Shown here: one piece after another, positions 23,654 to 36,889 of the stretch | How the letters are laid out: every line of letters begins with the position of its first letter | Numbering within the stretch: the stretch's first letter is position 1 | Origin: Daldinia sp. FL1419 | Taxonomy: Eukaryota; Ascomycota; Sordariomycetes; Xylariales; Hypoxylaceae | Assembly (NCBI GenBank): GCA_025201765.1 | Contig: MU623452.1 | Span: 52,604-116,603, forward strand | DNA: 64,000 nucleotides | Direction: 5' to 3' | The notes under the pieces: generated by a model | Seen by the model: only the letters and a program-made list of their open reading frames with translations | Database searches by the model: none | What the model was told of the DNA's origin: nothing | Translations under genes and position numbers: made by a program

Positions 23654-24724
23654 ATGGCATCGTCTACGACAACCTACACCACGAAGCAGTGGGTCCTCGC
23701 CTCCAAGCCCTTGGGCGCCCCCGTGCTCTCCGGCCCCGATGCGACATTCAAGCTGCAGGAGGTCACACTGCCGGCGCTGAAGGAAGGCCAACTCCTGTGC
23801 AAGGTGCGATACTTTTCAAATGACACCGGCCTCCGCAATTTTATCCAGAGCACTGTTGCGCCCGAGCGCTTCTACGTGCCCACGGTCCCTGTGGGGTCGC
23901 CCATGCGATCGGGCATCATTGCCGAGGTTATCGAGTCCGCGGCACCGAATTACAAGGCCGGCGATCTAGTCATGGATTTTCACCTCGGCATATGGAGCGA
24001 GCTTGTCATCCTAGAGGCGGCCACTTCTCAGCCGCTGGCTCCTCTGCCCAACAATATGCCGCTTACCCATTACCTTGGTGCTTTCGGCGCATCCGGACTT
24101 GCTGCGTACACCGGCTTGGCTTACGCGGGAGGTGTCAAGGCCGGAGACACCGTAGTCGTCTCGGCAGCTGCCGGTGCTACGGGATGCATGGCCGTGCAGA
24201 TTGCAAAGGTGCTCCTAGGTGCTAAGCGTGTGATCGGTATTGCCGGTTCGGACGAGAAGTGCCGCTGGGTATGCGAGCAGCTCGGCGCCGACGTCTGCAT
24301 CAACTACAAGAGCCCGACCTTCGCAGAGGAATTGAAGACCGCGACACCGGACGAGGTTGATGTATACTTGGACAATGTGGGGGGCCACGTGTTGGATGCC
24401 ATGTTGACGCGCATGAAGAAGAACGGTCACATCGCAGTGTGCGGCGCAGTGAGTGGATACAATTCCGAGGAGCCCATGGCGCTGCGGAACTGGTTCGAAA
24501 TCGTGTCCATGAGGATCAACATCCGCGGCTTTATCATGCTAGACTACCTAGACAAGGCACCTGCTATCCTCAAGGATCTCATTGGTGCTGCTGCAGACGG
24601 CAGGATTAAGCTGCAGAACGGCGAGACTATTGTGGAGGCCAGGATCGAGGAGCAACCCGAGATATGGATGCGACTATTCAGCGGTGGAAACCAGGGCAAG
24701 CTGCTCACCAAGCTCGTTGTTTAG
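23654..24724 (+). CDS. Zinc-independent MDR oxidoreductase, prostaglandin/leukotriene-reductase type (NADPH-dependent)
   Basis: Single exon, 356 residues; the start context ACAATGGCA is good. The protein belongs to the medium-chain dehydrogenase/reductase superfamily, in the PTGR/CurA group that reduces the C=C bond of alpha,beta-unsaturated ketones and aldehydes. It has an N-terminal GroES-like domain (about 1-140), then the Rossmann dinucleotide-binding domain with SAAAGATGCMAVQIAK (glycine motif at 171-177). YLDNVGGHVLDAMLTRMKKN and GHIAVCGAVSGYN are characteristic of the group. The zinc-binding Cys/His set of classical alcohol dehydrogenases is absent, as expected. Third positions are GC-rich compared with neighbouring genes, suggesting high expression. 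The physiological substrate is unknown. Confidence 0.92.
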   Translation: MASSTTTYTTKQWVLASKPLGAPVLSGPDATFKLQEVTLPALKEGQLLCKVRYFSNDTGLRNFIQSTVAPERFYVPTVPVGSPMRSGIIAEVIESAAPNYKAGDLVMDFHLGIWSELVILEAATSQPLAPLPNNMPLTHYLGAFGASGLAAYTGLAYAGGVKAGDTVVVSAAAGATGCMAVQIAKVLLGAKRVIGIAGSDEKCRWVCEQLGADVCINYKSPTFAEELKTATPDEVDVYLDNVGGHVLDAMLTRMKKNGHIAVCGAVSGYNSEEPMALRNWFEIVSMRINIRGFIMLDYLDKAPAILKDLIGAAADGRIKLQNGETIVEARIEEQPEIWMRLFSGGNQGKLLTKLVV

Positions 24725-27700
24725 AACTAGAAGCTATTCCCGGATGTGAATCCATCGACTTTATCTATTGTCGCTTAATTTACCTTACATTTTACTTATA
24801 AAATAGTAAACTCGATAAATATATCGAAGGCATTGCAGTACTTGGTGCCCGAGAATTCATCCTCGAGCAATAAATCCCTCATTACATTTCGAACAACAAC
24901 CCTTGGATACCTAGATAAACACACCAAAATGTTGATTTCCCTAACGAACTTCTTGGTATTCTTCGACGATATTTCGTATGTACCTACCTACCTATGCACT
25001 GACTTCCATACGAGTTCAATTACGAAAGCCTGTAGTTACCGTATCCGTAGAATTGTTCCATCTGGTTCAACTGATCGTCGTCTGTGCATTTTTCCATGCA
25101 CACTACGACTCTGTACACACACGCACACACACACGCACATACACATCTTCTTGGCCTAGTTAGTCTCAAGATCTCATAGTTTACCCACGGGCCACCCTTT
25201 TGTCCGGCCGAGCTTCACTAGTTAACTCGTGGGTCCTTTTTCTCTTTTTTTTCTTTTTTTTTTTTTTCTTTTTTAATCCAGATCTGCTTGGTTCTTGAAA
25301 CCCGATTATCTTAACATCCGCATAATATATATCAGGCATGAATCCGAATCCATGTGCTGAAATGCTGGAATGTAACGCGTTCTTGGGTCGACTCCTGGGA
25401 CCCCAGCTTACCGACAGCCATAACCATCTCCTCGGCGTCACCCAGCCAAGACCGCGGTCGTGAAGCGCGCATAAGGGTTTAGTCATGGGATATGTTAGCT
25501 CACCAGCTAACCTAGTGGATTTCCGGATGGCATTCCTGACCGCCTCCCTGGGAACTGGATAATCGATAAACGACGCGTCGCATGAACAAGCATTCCCTTT
25601 TCGAGACGCCATCTCCAGTATCGACGACGCCAGGACGCTTAGATCTCCTCGAATACGAAAGCGACCCCAAATAGAAAACACATGGGCTACGTGAAAACTC
25701 AACGCACGGCTATGACTTATATTTGAACTATTGGCACCTGAGACCTTTATCTTATTGGGATATCTCGAAGCCATGCGAAAACCGTCGCGTTATTACCCCA
25801 GCTGAACTCCCCCATGCTACGGGAATTCCGACTATGCTAGTTTAATTATTGATTTTTATTATTTTTTTAGATGCGGATATTCCTAGGCTTCTATCCTGCG
25901 CTATACGTCAAACCAAACGATACCGAGATAAGTGCTATCAAATTTCGGCCGCTTGAATCTATACGAAGCCGTCGCTTTTCACCCTCAAGTTTAAGCACTC
26001 GAAAAAGGTGTAAGTTACGGTGGTTGTGCAGACCCGTGAAGAACGGTAAGGGGTTGCTACAGTCCGAACTGAGTGCAACTTGAATCATTCTTTTAGAGCA
26101 TAACCCAATTCACATCACCAAGTGTTGGGGTTCCATTCTCCTAAATGACTATCTCGCATATTTTCTATCAAATCGATCAATAGGCACATTTTACCTACGT
26201 GCGATGTTATTGGGTTGGTGTTTTCATTCGTCGGTAGCCGTCATCCTCAAGGTCATGTTCGCCTGGTTTTGACTCGTAGAATCATGCGCATCTAGGTATT
26301 TAGTTACGAAATGAACTAAAGTATTAAGTAGAGATGGCCGTAGCCTAGGAAGTTGATATGCCGTGAATCAAGTATCATCGCCTAGCTATTCAAATATCAG
26401 CCCGGTATTTGAAGGGGTCCGTAGCAGACCTATTACGCATATAGCCAATTTTCAGCATGAGGCCTATGTTGCATTTGAATAGCAATTCAAAATAGAACCA
26501 GCCATATAGCATTAGACGATCATATTATGGCTAAGGTATACTTCATAGACTATATATATGCCTATGTATATATGCTTGATAACTTGGCACATGAGTGCTG
26601 TTCACGGACGATTGGCTTCTGTGGGGTGTATACCACATTTTTGCAATCTCCGAGTGGCCACGGAAGTCTACGGGAACGATATTAAAGTCTATTCATGGCC
26701 AATATTTTATGAATACCTCTTAGCAATGATATGTTTCTGATGAAGCCGGTAGCTATAGTAGCCTCAGAGAAGTATATTGTTAATATTCGAAGAGTTATAT
26801 AGTGATAAGCAGCTATAGCGTGAACATCAATATCTTAACCAGCCCATTATTATTTATTATTAGTCTTTCATGTATCGGATTAAAGCTAGGTACGTCGTTA
26901 CTCGCCCTACACATTAGGGCAAATATCAGTCATATACGTAAGTAGGTACGTAGTGTTGCCCCTATGTCGTACAACCATTGATGCAAATACCTACCACAAC
27001 TCTAGTACCATCGTAATGTCTTGGGTTATTTAAGCCATTACAAGATTTTCCTTTTATTCATCTATCTAGAATCCACAAGTCCGAGTCCCTTCCTTACTAT
27101 TCGTGCTAAAGTTGACTGGAAATTTTACGTTTCTTTCAGCTGAAGTGGCACTTCGAGTTACCTAGACTAAGGGGTATGTGCTGTTACCTAGAAGGCTTCA
27201 TCAAAGGCTTTATAGAAGTTTAAATGGTTCGGGTTTCGTCTAGAATAAACAAGAAGAGCTTGATATATATATTACCCGAGAGACTCATGTGTAAATAGTA
27301 TAAATGTAAGCTGACGCCAGCGATTACTCGGGTAAGATTGGTCGAAGTTCCTCATTATTAAGGATATCTTCCTAATATGGCTTGATTTTAATACAAATAA
27401 TAAGTGCAATCCCCGGGACTCGTAGGATCTACTGACATAAACGATATCAGCTGATGCCCATTAGGATCATCGGCACGACGCCTTTGTGTAACATTTGTCA
27501 AGCCATAAAGCCATAGGCTTTTCGGAGTTAGGAACATCGCGTGGTATCTGCAGTGCATTGACAACAGTACGCCAGGTCGCAGTATATGTACGCACCTAGG
27601 CATACATACAGACAACTCGACAATGGACTAATTAGACTAGACAAAAAGAAGATATACTCATGCAGTTATTACTCCTTCGTCGCTACCTACATAACCCTTT

Positions 27701-28206
27701 TTCAAAACCCGTCTAGTTTTAACTCCTACTGTGTTAACTCCGAACAACTATCCTAACTCCGCCATCCCTACATGCGCCAACTGGTTCGGGGTCGGGATAG
27801 GGCGAATGATGTTTCGAATAAGACGATAGCGGATATGTCAGATGGCGAATCGCTCCCTCGGGGACAGTCTCTTACCCGTCGTAAGTGGATTCCAACTCCG
27901 GACCGAAAGGAGTCCTTTGGCGAGCTTGTATGTTAAGCGCGTAGTTTTGGTATCCCTTCGGAGCGTGCTCGCTTTGTATCCAACGACGGATTCCCGCGAG
28001 CACGGAGATAATTAGATGTCCCCTTCCTATATAATTCCTCTTCCCCTCGCCGTCCGCCACATGGCTTCTAATATCATGGATAGAGCGAATAGCGAATCGG
28101 TCATGGTTTGATGAATAGTGCCGTTTAACGTCTCGCAAAACCCCCGACTTCAGATACAACTTTCCTCTTCCCTCCAACTCCACCCACCAGCCTCCAGCCT
28201 TCCGCC
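24725..28206. other. Gene-poor spacer of about 3.5 kb
   Basis: No supported gene. It holds a CA-type microsatellite (about 25117-25146), a C/T-interrupted poly-T tract (25238-25276) and scattered TACCTA repeats. A 197-codon minus-strand frame at 25181-25774 includes an 11-Lys run translated from that poly-T and is judged spurious. The last few hundred bases are probably the promoter of the SDR gene. Confidence 0.55.
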
Positions 28207-28956
28207 ATGCCTCCGATCGCGGGCCAAAGCCTCCTAGTTATCGGCGGAACATCCGGGATCGGGGCCGCTGTAGCCAAGCTTGCCGCTGCCGAGGGTCTCG
28301 AGGTTTCCGTCGCCTCGTCGAACCCGAGCCGGGTCGAAAATGCCGTCAAGACGATCCGGGACGCTGTGCCCGGCGCCCGCATCAAGGGTTTCGTGTGCGA
28401 TGTGAACCACGACGATGCCGAGTCTAGCATCGAGCAATTACTCTCAGATGTTACGAATGCCGATGGCCGCCTCCTCGACCATATCGTGTACACGGCAGTA
28501 GTACTAGACATTCGGCCCGTCGCCGACGTGTCTATGAAGTACTTGCGCGACGGAATGCAGTTCGGATACGTAGTACCGTTTCTAATCGCGAAGCTGGCTA
28601 CGCGCTACGTGAACCAGACCTACAAGTCCTCGCTTACGTTCACAAGCGGTCGGCTCGCTGAGCGACCTATCAAGGGCATGGCAGTTGCCTCAGGCTACGC
28701 CGCGTCGCTGCTCGGTACTACACGTGGCCTTGCGCTGGACCTCGCTCCTATACGTGTCAATCTCGTGAGCCCTGGTGCTACTGACACGAAGAGCGGCGGG
28801 GAATGGGCTCGGTGGGTGGAGATGATGGTCAAGAATTCCCTCCTTGGCAAGATTGGGACTCCCGAGGAGGTCGCAGAGGCATACATCTACCTGATGAAGG
28901 ATACTAATAGTACTGGGACCTGTGTAAATACTAACGGGGGTATCTTGGTTCAATAG
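28207..28956 (+). CDS. Short-chain dehydrogenase/reductase family protein lacking the catalytic Lys
   Basis: Single exon, 249 residues. It has a Rossmann fold with the cofactor motif GGTSGIG (residues 13-19). The substrate side contains a Ser in FTSG (147) and Tyr164, but the usual YxxxK active site reads YAASL, with Leu168 in place of the Lys. The family motif before the C-terminus is intact (LALDLAPIRVNLVSPGATDT). This matches a fungal SDR subgroup whose members often have a degenerate YxxxK, so activity may be altered rather than lost. GC-rich third positions resemble the MDR gene at 23.7 kb. It has no close neighbours suggesting a pathway. Confidence 0.88.
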   Translation: MPPIAGQSLLVIGGTSGIGAAVAKLAAAEGLEVSVASSNPSRVENAVKTIRDAVPGARIKGFVCDVNHDDAESSIEQLLSDVTNADGRLLDHIVYTAVVLDIRPVADVSMKYLRDGMQFGYVVPFLIAKLATRYVNQTYKSSLTFTSGRLAERPIKGMAVASGYAASLLGTTRGLALDLAPIRVNLVSPGATDTKSGGEWARWVEMMVKNSLLGKIGTPEEVAEAYIYLMKDTNSTGTCVNTNGGILVQ

Positions 28957-29474
28957 GATAGGAGTCGGCGTCGAAGGCTATAGGACCGGAGTGATACACA
29001 CGTTCGTAGAGACACCATCATAAGTGAGAGCGAAGAGCACGTTGAAAGGGTAACGATATATTTCATGTAGACATTGCGAACGAGGCTATGCCTATTATTG
29101 GGGCGCCTCTTTTTAATACGAGGCCTAATACCTTAGAAAACGATTGATTAAAGCAGGCAATCCTGGGCGTTATTTGGCGAGTACGTGGAGAAAACATGAC
29201 AAGATTACACAAAAGAGCTGATGCGTACCATTCGTACGTACGTCTAAATCACTGATGATGCTACAATAATGCTAACGCCCTTGTTTCCCGGCCCTGACCT
29301 GGCTAGCCCCCTTTCAAGTTACAGCTATGAGATACATATCGGAATAACCATCCATAAATTGCCCAATCCACAATAGAAACGTTTAAAAGTGATAATTCCG
29401 ACTCTACCAATACGAGTGCAGCGCACATTATAATTTAGGATAGCAACTGCGCACTACTGGTACGATCCGTGTCT
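28957..29474. other. Convergent 3'-3' spacer
   Basis: AT-rich sequence between the SDR gene and the 3' end of the MLP1/TPR gene. No coding signal. Confidence 0.6.
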
Positions 29475-32400
29475 CTATTGCTGACCGCCACCTCCTCGAG
29501 GCCTCTTCGCACCGTTGCCGATTTCCGAGTCACCGCGGGGACGTTTGTTCCCCGGTTGGAAATTGTCAGCCGAAGCATTTAGGCTGGGCCGGCCCTGTCC
29601 GCGCCCTCCACGGTTTCCACCACGACCACCACCTCGTGCCTGGGCAGGACCGCTTGGCTTGCGAGTACCTGCTGTTGGCATCGGAAGCCCGGTAGTTTTC
29701 ATCGGGATTTGCGATGGTGCTGAGGGTAAAGTTGTTGGTTGTGTGTTCGTCGGTATCGGCTGAGATGGAGGGGTTTGTGAAGATTGCGTAAAAGGGTGTT
29801 GAGGTATGGAAGTTGATTGAAGGAAATGATTATTGGTTGCGGGAGCGCCTGGGATGGTGCCTGGCTTAGGGATACCACTGCCTGGAGCGGGTTTCGGTTC
29901 TTGGGGGTTCGGTGCCGTATTTGTGGGTTGGATATTGGGAACTGGGTAATTGTTAGAAAATGACTGATTTGATGAATGATTAGACCGGTAAAGGGACTTA
30001 CTAGTCGAGGTATTTGTCACTGCTGAAGTAGCTTGAGGCTCTGCAGCTGCAGGCTGCTTAGGGGCTGGCGGCGGGGGCTTTGCATCTTTTGCAATCTCCC
30101 AAACCTCACCAACAGGTCGCTGTGGTGTGTCCTTGGCGGCTGTTTCCACAACAGCCAACTTAGCGGCGGCAGCCTGAGCCCTTTTCTCGGTCATATTAAG
30201 CTTTAGATTGCTCTTTGACGTAGCTAATGCGGTTGCTTGTTCTCGTGCCTGAGTAACTTTTTGCTCCCATTCTGTCTTCAATAGCTCTTGTTCCTCGCGT
30301 ACCTTCTTGGTTTCGATCGCAAGCTTATTTTTAATGTTATTCTGAATAATGCTCTTAATCGTCGCGTTATTGGATACAAGATCCCTGATTTCCTTGTCAT
30401 TTAGCGTGCTCAAGGTTGTAGCTGAAGTTGAAGGCGTCCCCGCCGGAGTTTCTGAGGAATTTTGTCGAGCTGGAGTAACGGGCGGCTTTGTATCGCCAGG
30501 CATGTTACCATGCTCCGCCTCCCAAATTTTGCGTTCTTGCTCCATGCGGAGCTTGAAATCGGACTCTAGCTTCTCCAGATCCTGCTTCATTTGAGCCCTC
30601 TCCTCTTCCATCTGCGACTTAAAGTCAGATAGGCGTTTGTTGAGAGCCTCCTTCATCTTGTCACTCCGGGTCTTGACAATCTGTTCATGTTTTTCGTCCA
30701 GTTCCTTGGCCTTAGCCTCCCATTCTGCAGCCCTGGACACGGCCTCAGTGATCCTTTCCTCGAGAGCTTTTCGCTCTTCATCAGATAACGGCGTCGCCAA
30801 TGGCTTTTCTTCCGAAACCGTCATTCCATTCTCCATTGTTGTGTCGCCGTTAGTTACTTGTGCTTGGGAGTTGGCAATGGCTTGGTCTCGTTCTGCAATT
30901 GCCGAACTTAGTTGACTGCGAGTGTTTTGCAATTCTTCTTCAATGGCAGCTTTTTGTGATGAGACGCTGTCTAACTCTGCACGTACTTCTTCCAATTGGC
31001 TCTGTAGTGTAGACAATGCCTGAGTGTCAGACGAATCCACTGGAATAGGGGCGGTAGAATTCTTCCGCGCCTCTTCTTGAAGGACCTCAACTTGCCGCTT
31101 GAAATTGTTAATCTGTTCCTCTAAACTGACCCTCGCCTTGTTAGACTGTTCTAATTCCCCTTGGGTTGTTGAAAGTTGGTTAGAAACTTCAGTTAATCTT
31201 GTCCGAAGCCCGTCCCTTTCGACGATAACTTCATTCCTAGCGGCGGTAAGAGTTCTGGATCGCTCTTTGGCAGAGTTGATTAATTTTTCTTTAGTCACAG
31301 ACCATGAAGCCTCCTTTTCTTCGATGCTTTTTTCTAGCTCCTGTATTCTTTCTTTTAAAGGTGCTTCGGCTTCCTGTAAGGCGTTTCTTTCCGACTCGAG
31401 TTTGGCAACCATCTGCTTGAGCTCTTCAACCTCCGCGGGGTCTGTCCTACCATGTTTTGACAGAATATCTTCGGTTCGCTTTTGCCAACGGTCTCGGTCT
31501 TCGTGAAGCTGTTTCATTTCGGCTTCTCTGAAGGCTTGCTGACTCTGAAGCTCCTCGATCTGTGCTTCCAAAGGCTGAATGGTAGATTCTAGTTCCGAAA
31601 TCCTAGCAATCTTCTCAGCTAACTGGGCCTGTGCCTGGCGAGCTTCTGCTCGCAAAGCTGCGCTACTTTCCCGGAAAAGATTAAGCTCCTCTAGCTTGCT
31701 CATTAGATCCTTATGGGCTATGGAGCTTCGATCGCTTTCACCCTGCGAACGACGCTCTTGTTCGAGCTTCAGCCGGGCTTCATCAAGTTGAGATTGCGTA
31801 TATTCAAGTTGCTGCTGCAGTCTCTTGGCTTCTTGCACTTTAAGATCGTACTGTACTTCGAGAATATCTTTCTCACGACGGAGATAATTGCTTAACTCCC
31901 GGAATTTATCGGTGTCGGAGCTGCTAGGCTGTGCAGCAATATATTCAAGGGACTCGTCGGTCGAGGTTCGACTTTGCTGTAGGGCCGAGACCTGTTTTGT
32001 TACATCCTCTAGTTGCTGGTGGAGTAGCTTGTTTTGTGCATTGGCATCATCTCTACGAGCACGAAGTTCTGTTATTTCTCGTTCGAATCGCTGCCGTCGT
32101 TCGTCCCAAGAACTCTCGCTCTGCATTAGCGTAGCCTTTGCCGATTCAGCTTCTGCTTTCCAAGTTGCTGCGGAAGTTTTTAATTGATTGTACTCGTTCC
32201 GAAGATTGGACAGCGTTGTCGCGGTTTCTCCATGCTTCATAACTTCACTTTCGTAAGCTTGCTGAGCGTTAGCCGCAATCTCAGCCTGTGCGCGAAGGTC
32301 CTGCTGATGGAATTGAGAAGAAGCCGTGTATCTTTCCTCCTCATCCTTGAGGCGCTTGATTTCTTCGTCTAGGATAGCCTTCTCATCCTCAAACCGCTTA

Positions 32401-35400
32401 GCGATTTCGGCCTGGGAATCACGTAGATTCGACAGCTCAGTGTTAGATCTTGCCAACTCTGTTGATAAGTCCTCTACCCGTTGCTCAAGTTCCTTGATTG
32501 TAGCATCTTTAGCTGAGATCACCGAATCCATCTCTTGCTGGTATTGCTCTTGCGTAGAGTTGATTCTTTCAAGTTCTTCTTCTGATGCTTGACTCAACTC
32601 CTTGTATCTCTCAACTTGCACCTGGGCATTCTCTAGATGTGATCTTGTCATCTCCAAGTCACGTTTGAGGTCTGTTACCTCATGAATAAGATCCTGTATA
32701 CGCTCATCGGAATCAATTTGTGCGGTTTCTTGTTCAGACACAGGAATCATAGATCCTGGCCTTGGCGTAGGCCTTGGTTGGAGTCTCTCCGCACGTTCCT
32801 CTGCGCTTCGTAATTGAATGGTTAACTCGTCGACTCTACTCTGAAGATGATCTCGACTGGTCTTAGTAGCCACAAGTTCTTCGCGAATTTGACTTAGATT
32901 TGTAGTGAGCTCGTCAATTCGCTTTTGGAACTGTTGAGCGTCGTACTCTTTGCGAAGCTGTGCTTTCTTCCCTTCTTCAACTTCGTCGGCTAACTTCCGC
33001 CTGGTAGTATTGAGGTCAGCTTCCAAAGAATCGATTTGAGATTGGAGGCGTCGTTTCATTTCAGACTCGTTTAGATCGCGCTCATTTTGGAGAGTTTGCT
33101 GCGTAGCAAGCAATCCATTTAAGCGCGACTTCTCCTGCATCAAGCTTTCGTTATCCTGGCTTAATCTGTCGTGAATATCCTTCAACAGTTTCTTCTCCGC
33201 TTTGAGGTTTGCGTTCTCGCTACGCATACTTTCAAGTAATCCTCTAGTTTCAACTAGATCTTCTGCTACTTGCTGCGTTCGGATGTCTTGTTTCGCGGCA
33301 GACTCAGACATTGTCTGATTCCTCTTCTGAAGCTCCTTATTCTCGCTCTGTAAGGCAGCAAAGTTTGATTGGAGGATTTCGTACCGCTCTGAGGCGAGAG
33401 AAAGTTGGCTCTGTAACTTAGAAACTTCTGCTTGAAGCGAGTTTCTTTCCGCAGATAGTTTCTCTAGCTGCTCCTTCATGGTCTTGCGATCCGCCGTTTG
33501 CTCGTTCCGGTAGAGATCGAAATTCTGCTGCAGATCCCGGAGCAGAGTAGTGTAGTCAGAGCCATCGTCATTTGCGGGAGAATTCTGTTCGATGCTAGCG
33601 AGAACTCCGTCCTGCGTAGAGCGGCCCAGGGCGGACGCCATTTCGTCGGCTGATGCCCTTGACTCTACTATGCGGCGGAACATGTCTCTCTCCTTCGTAA
33701 TACTTTCGGTCTTCACCTGGAAACCTCTCAGTGTATCCCGGAATATTTCCAATTCCTGCTCTAGTCGAATACGTTCTTTATGATCTTCCATCGCTTGGCT
33801 CTTGGCTGCGATTGCTTCTTCGTTCTCCATTCTCTCCGCAAGTTCATGAGTAACCTGAAGAAGTTGTTCGTTCCGTTCTTGAAGCTCTTTAATATTCTTA
33901 AAGACGACAAGACGTTCGAGAATTGAAGTATGGGCGTTCAACTCTTCATCTCCTATTTGCTCATGTAATTGGCCCCTTTCTAACCTTTGGAGAATTAGCC
34001 TCTCATCCGAAGTAAGCTGGTCTAGGCCCTTCTCGAGACAATGCACGTTAAAGGTTAACATTTGGATCTGTGCGCTGAGGCTCTTTACTTCGTATTGCAG
34101 GAGCGTATTTCGCTTTTCAGCATCGGCAGCCGCGACCTCGGCCCTACGAGCAGCCTTTTTAGCCAGATCTCGTTCTCTGAAACTTTCGTCTGAAAGCTGT
34201 GACATGGTCTTCATTTCCTGTTGCAGTCGATCGTTATCGGCCTGAAGCTCTTCGAGTTCTGGACGCTTAGCTTCAAGCTGGTCAATAACATCGTCTAATT
34301 CCTTTGCCAAACTACTGCTGCGAAGCTTTTCGGCATTCAGCTGTCCTTTGACCTTGTAGAAATCTTCCATTAGCTGCGTCGTCGAGAGTGCTTTTCGCGT
34401 CGATCCCGGTGTCGTAAACGGCGAGCCCGCCCGGAGATGTGACCCGTTCATATGCCGAGGAGTCTGCGGCGCAGAACCAGGTTGTGGGGAGCTACGCCCT
34501 CTGCCTCCCGCGACTATGGCCTCCAAACGACCAACTTCATCTCGAAGGGACTCGACCGCCTGGGAAAGTTCCTCCTTATCCGAATTGGCCCTAGCCAGTT
34601 CTTCACTGACACGCCGTATCTTGTCTTCGCATTCCCGTTTTACCTGCTCTTCTCTTGCCTCGACTTCCTGGACCCGTTTCTTGTGTGTGGCAGTTTGCTG
34701 TTCTTTCAATTCAACCAGACGCCGCAAGCCATCGCATTCCTGTCGGAAGTCTTCCTCTCTGCGGCCAGCAGCCTCTTGTAGCTGTTGAATTTTGGTTAGA
34801 GAATCATCGACCTTCTTTTGCGCTTCATCAAGACGTTGGCGAAGCTGCTGTTCAGTACGTTTGAGGGATTCCACGTTGGAAACGGCATCGTCATTTAGGC
34901 GCTGTAGTTCGGCAATACGAGCTCCCTTCTCCTTCCTGTATTTAAGTGCTTCAGCAGATTTAGTCTTTAACTCTTTTTCAAAGAAGTCACTACTGCTCTG
35001 GGCCATTTGTAACTGTTGTTGTAACGACTGCTCTCGGATTTTCAAGCTATTCGCCGCGTTATTCGCATTTTGTACCGATTGTTGCAGCGCTGAGATCTCC
35101 TGATTCAACTTTAGATTCTTCTGGTGTTGAGCCTGCAGTTCCTGAGAGAGCGTTTCGTTCGCAGAATTCTTGGCATCGATTATCGCAAGCGACTCTCGGT
35201 TTGAGGTCTCGAGTGAAGTGATGCGCGCACGAAGTTTGTCGATTTCAGACTGAGAAGTTGAACTAGATGACTTAATAGACTGTAGCTCATTCTCTAACGC
35301 CTGGCGGGCAGTTTCTGTTCGTTCTTGTTAAGCATTTGTAGTTTAGGAATAGAAATATAGAAATATGATAAAATTTATGACGCACCTTCATTCTTGAGCT

Positions 35401-35677
35401 TCTGGCGAAGTTCTTCGACGTCTCTAAGTGCCTTCTTGGCAGTTTCATTGCTTGCATCGCGTTGGGCCTCTGCGCTACGAACAGAAGTCTCAAGCTCTAC
35501 TTCTAGCTGAAGTTTCTGAGTGAATAACGTGTCATAATCGTGGCCCTTCGCTGCGACAGCAGATAACACGGCCCTAACAAGGTCGGCGGTGGGATCTGTG
35601 ACGACGGTCGCGAGATTTCCCTCGGGCATACCCAGGTGGGTAGCCAGGTAGCCGAGGTCTACCTCCGCAGCTGCCAT
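29475..35677 (-). CDS. MLP1: Nuclear pore basket protein, MLP1/TPR family
   Basis: Two exons, 35677-35386 and 35314-29475, give 2043 residues; the 71-nt intron (GTGCGT...ACAG, phase 1) restores KNE-ETARQALENEL. Nearly the whole protein (about residues 40-1650) is heptad-repeat coiled coil rich in Glu, Gln, Lys, Arg and Leu, as in TPR/Mlp1/Mlp2, which form the nuclear basket and help retain unspliced mRNA. An MLP1/TPR-like central segment (LRREKDILEVQYDLKVQEAKR) is present. The C-terminal 350 residues are low-complexity: Ala/Pro/Thr/Asn/Gln-rich, then an RGG-type region (GGGRGGNRGGRGQGRP) and basic KRPRGD/KRPRGG motifs that may act in nuclear import or RNA binding. Length agrees with the family. 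The symbol is by family resemblance; yeast MLP1 and MLP2 are not distinguished here. Confidence 0.93.
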
Positions 35678-36889
35678 TTCGTCAAGTATATAATTAGGAA
35701 ATGGCCATCAGTGATACGATATGATGTGATTATTCGGCGGGTGAAATCTTATGTGAGTGCTTTGTCGACGTTGTGATTAGGCAAACGGGAAGATCGCAAA
35801 CGTTGGTCGCGATAGAGACGGTAAGGGAAATTAAAGGCGATGATATGGATTGAATAAAAGAGAAAATTGGTCAAGGAATGAAATCAGGGAAGAATAGACT
35901 GAGAAGAGACCATCAATCCATCAATCAATCAATCAGTCAAGTTATCCGACGGGGTAGAGGTCGAAGAGTTGACTGTGATGAAAGAGGCAAAGTGTGGAAA
36001 GTGTAAAAGTGCAGAAGTAAAAGTTCTGTTACTTTTCTTTTTCACAAAGAAACAACACACGTCCGCAAGCCTGCACTAAAGCAAGAACAAGCTGTTTTCG
36101 GTGGTAGGCGCGACGAGGCTGCATACAGGGTACTCAGACTATGCCTAACTTAAATTTGATAAGCTCAAGGAGCTTTGACCACAGCAGGTACCTACCCACC
36201 TATGTATGTACCTACCTCCGTAAGGCAACGGGGATTTCTTGAGATTAGTAGACGATAGGATATTTTACGCAGCATCGGCATTATGAATCAAGTTGCTTGA
36301 TTCTTTTTACAAATCTATACCTAATGAGTGGCACCTGACGAAGTTTTTCTCATACAATATCTTTGCCTTTGTGTATTGGTTAACAATTAGTTAGTACTTT
36401 GGATTACCTACATGTAGGAGGTACTTCCGAATGGGACCTATACTACCTCAGGTACCTACCTAGGTACCTAGATACCTCTAAATATCTCGCCTAAAAGAAA
36501 ACTAGCTAGCTCGATCTAAAATCAGCACTCTGACGTCGTTCTATCATCGGTAATTTCTATTCACCTGTAAATGTCTTTTTACCACTTCTCTTTACTTATT
36601 ATATTCGATTAAACCATCCTTAAATTGGCACGAGGAAGTATACTATGATCTGATATTTGCTACTACTATTTCGTTGTTATGATATTCGCTTCATTTTATT
36701 TACTATATGAGTACCCGTCACAGAACCATACTATTTAAAAGAGATGCAGTTCTATTTCAACTAGTTAGTTAGTTATATTCGCACTGAAGTATTCGGGTAC
36801 TCCTCGTGATTATAATGCAATATAAAGATAGGTCCTTTGCTTTTTGTTTTTCCTACTTTCATCAAGCTTACCCACCAGCCCGTCGATTA
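35678..36889. other. Spacer and MLP1 promoter
   Basis: It contains an (ATCA)n-like tract (35911-35938), TACCTACCTAGGTACC repeats near 36190-36220 and 36440-36475, and CT/AG-rich sequence close to the MLP1 start. No gene is seen. Confidence 0.55.

Noticed and set aside
25181..25774. 197-codon minus-strand frame
   Set aside because: It contains an 11-Lys run from a poly-T tract, shows no domain and has no coding-like composition.
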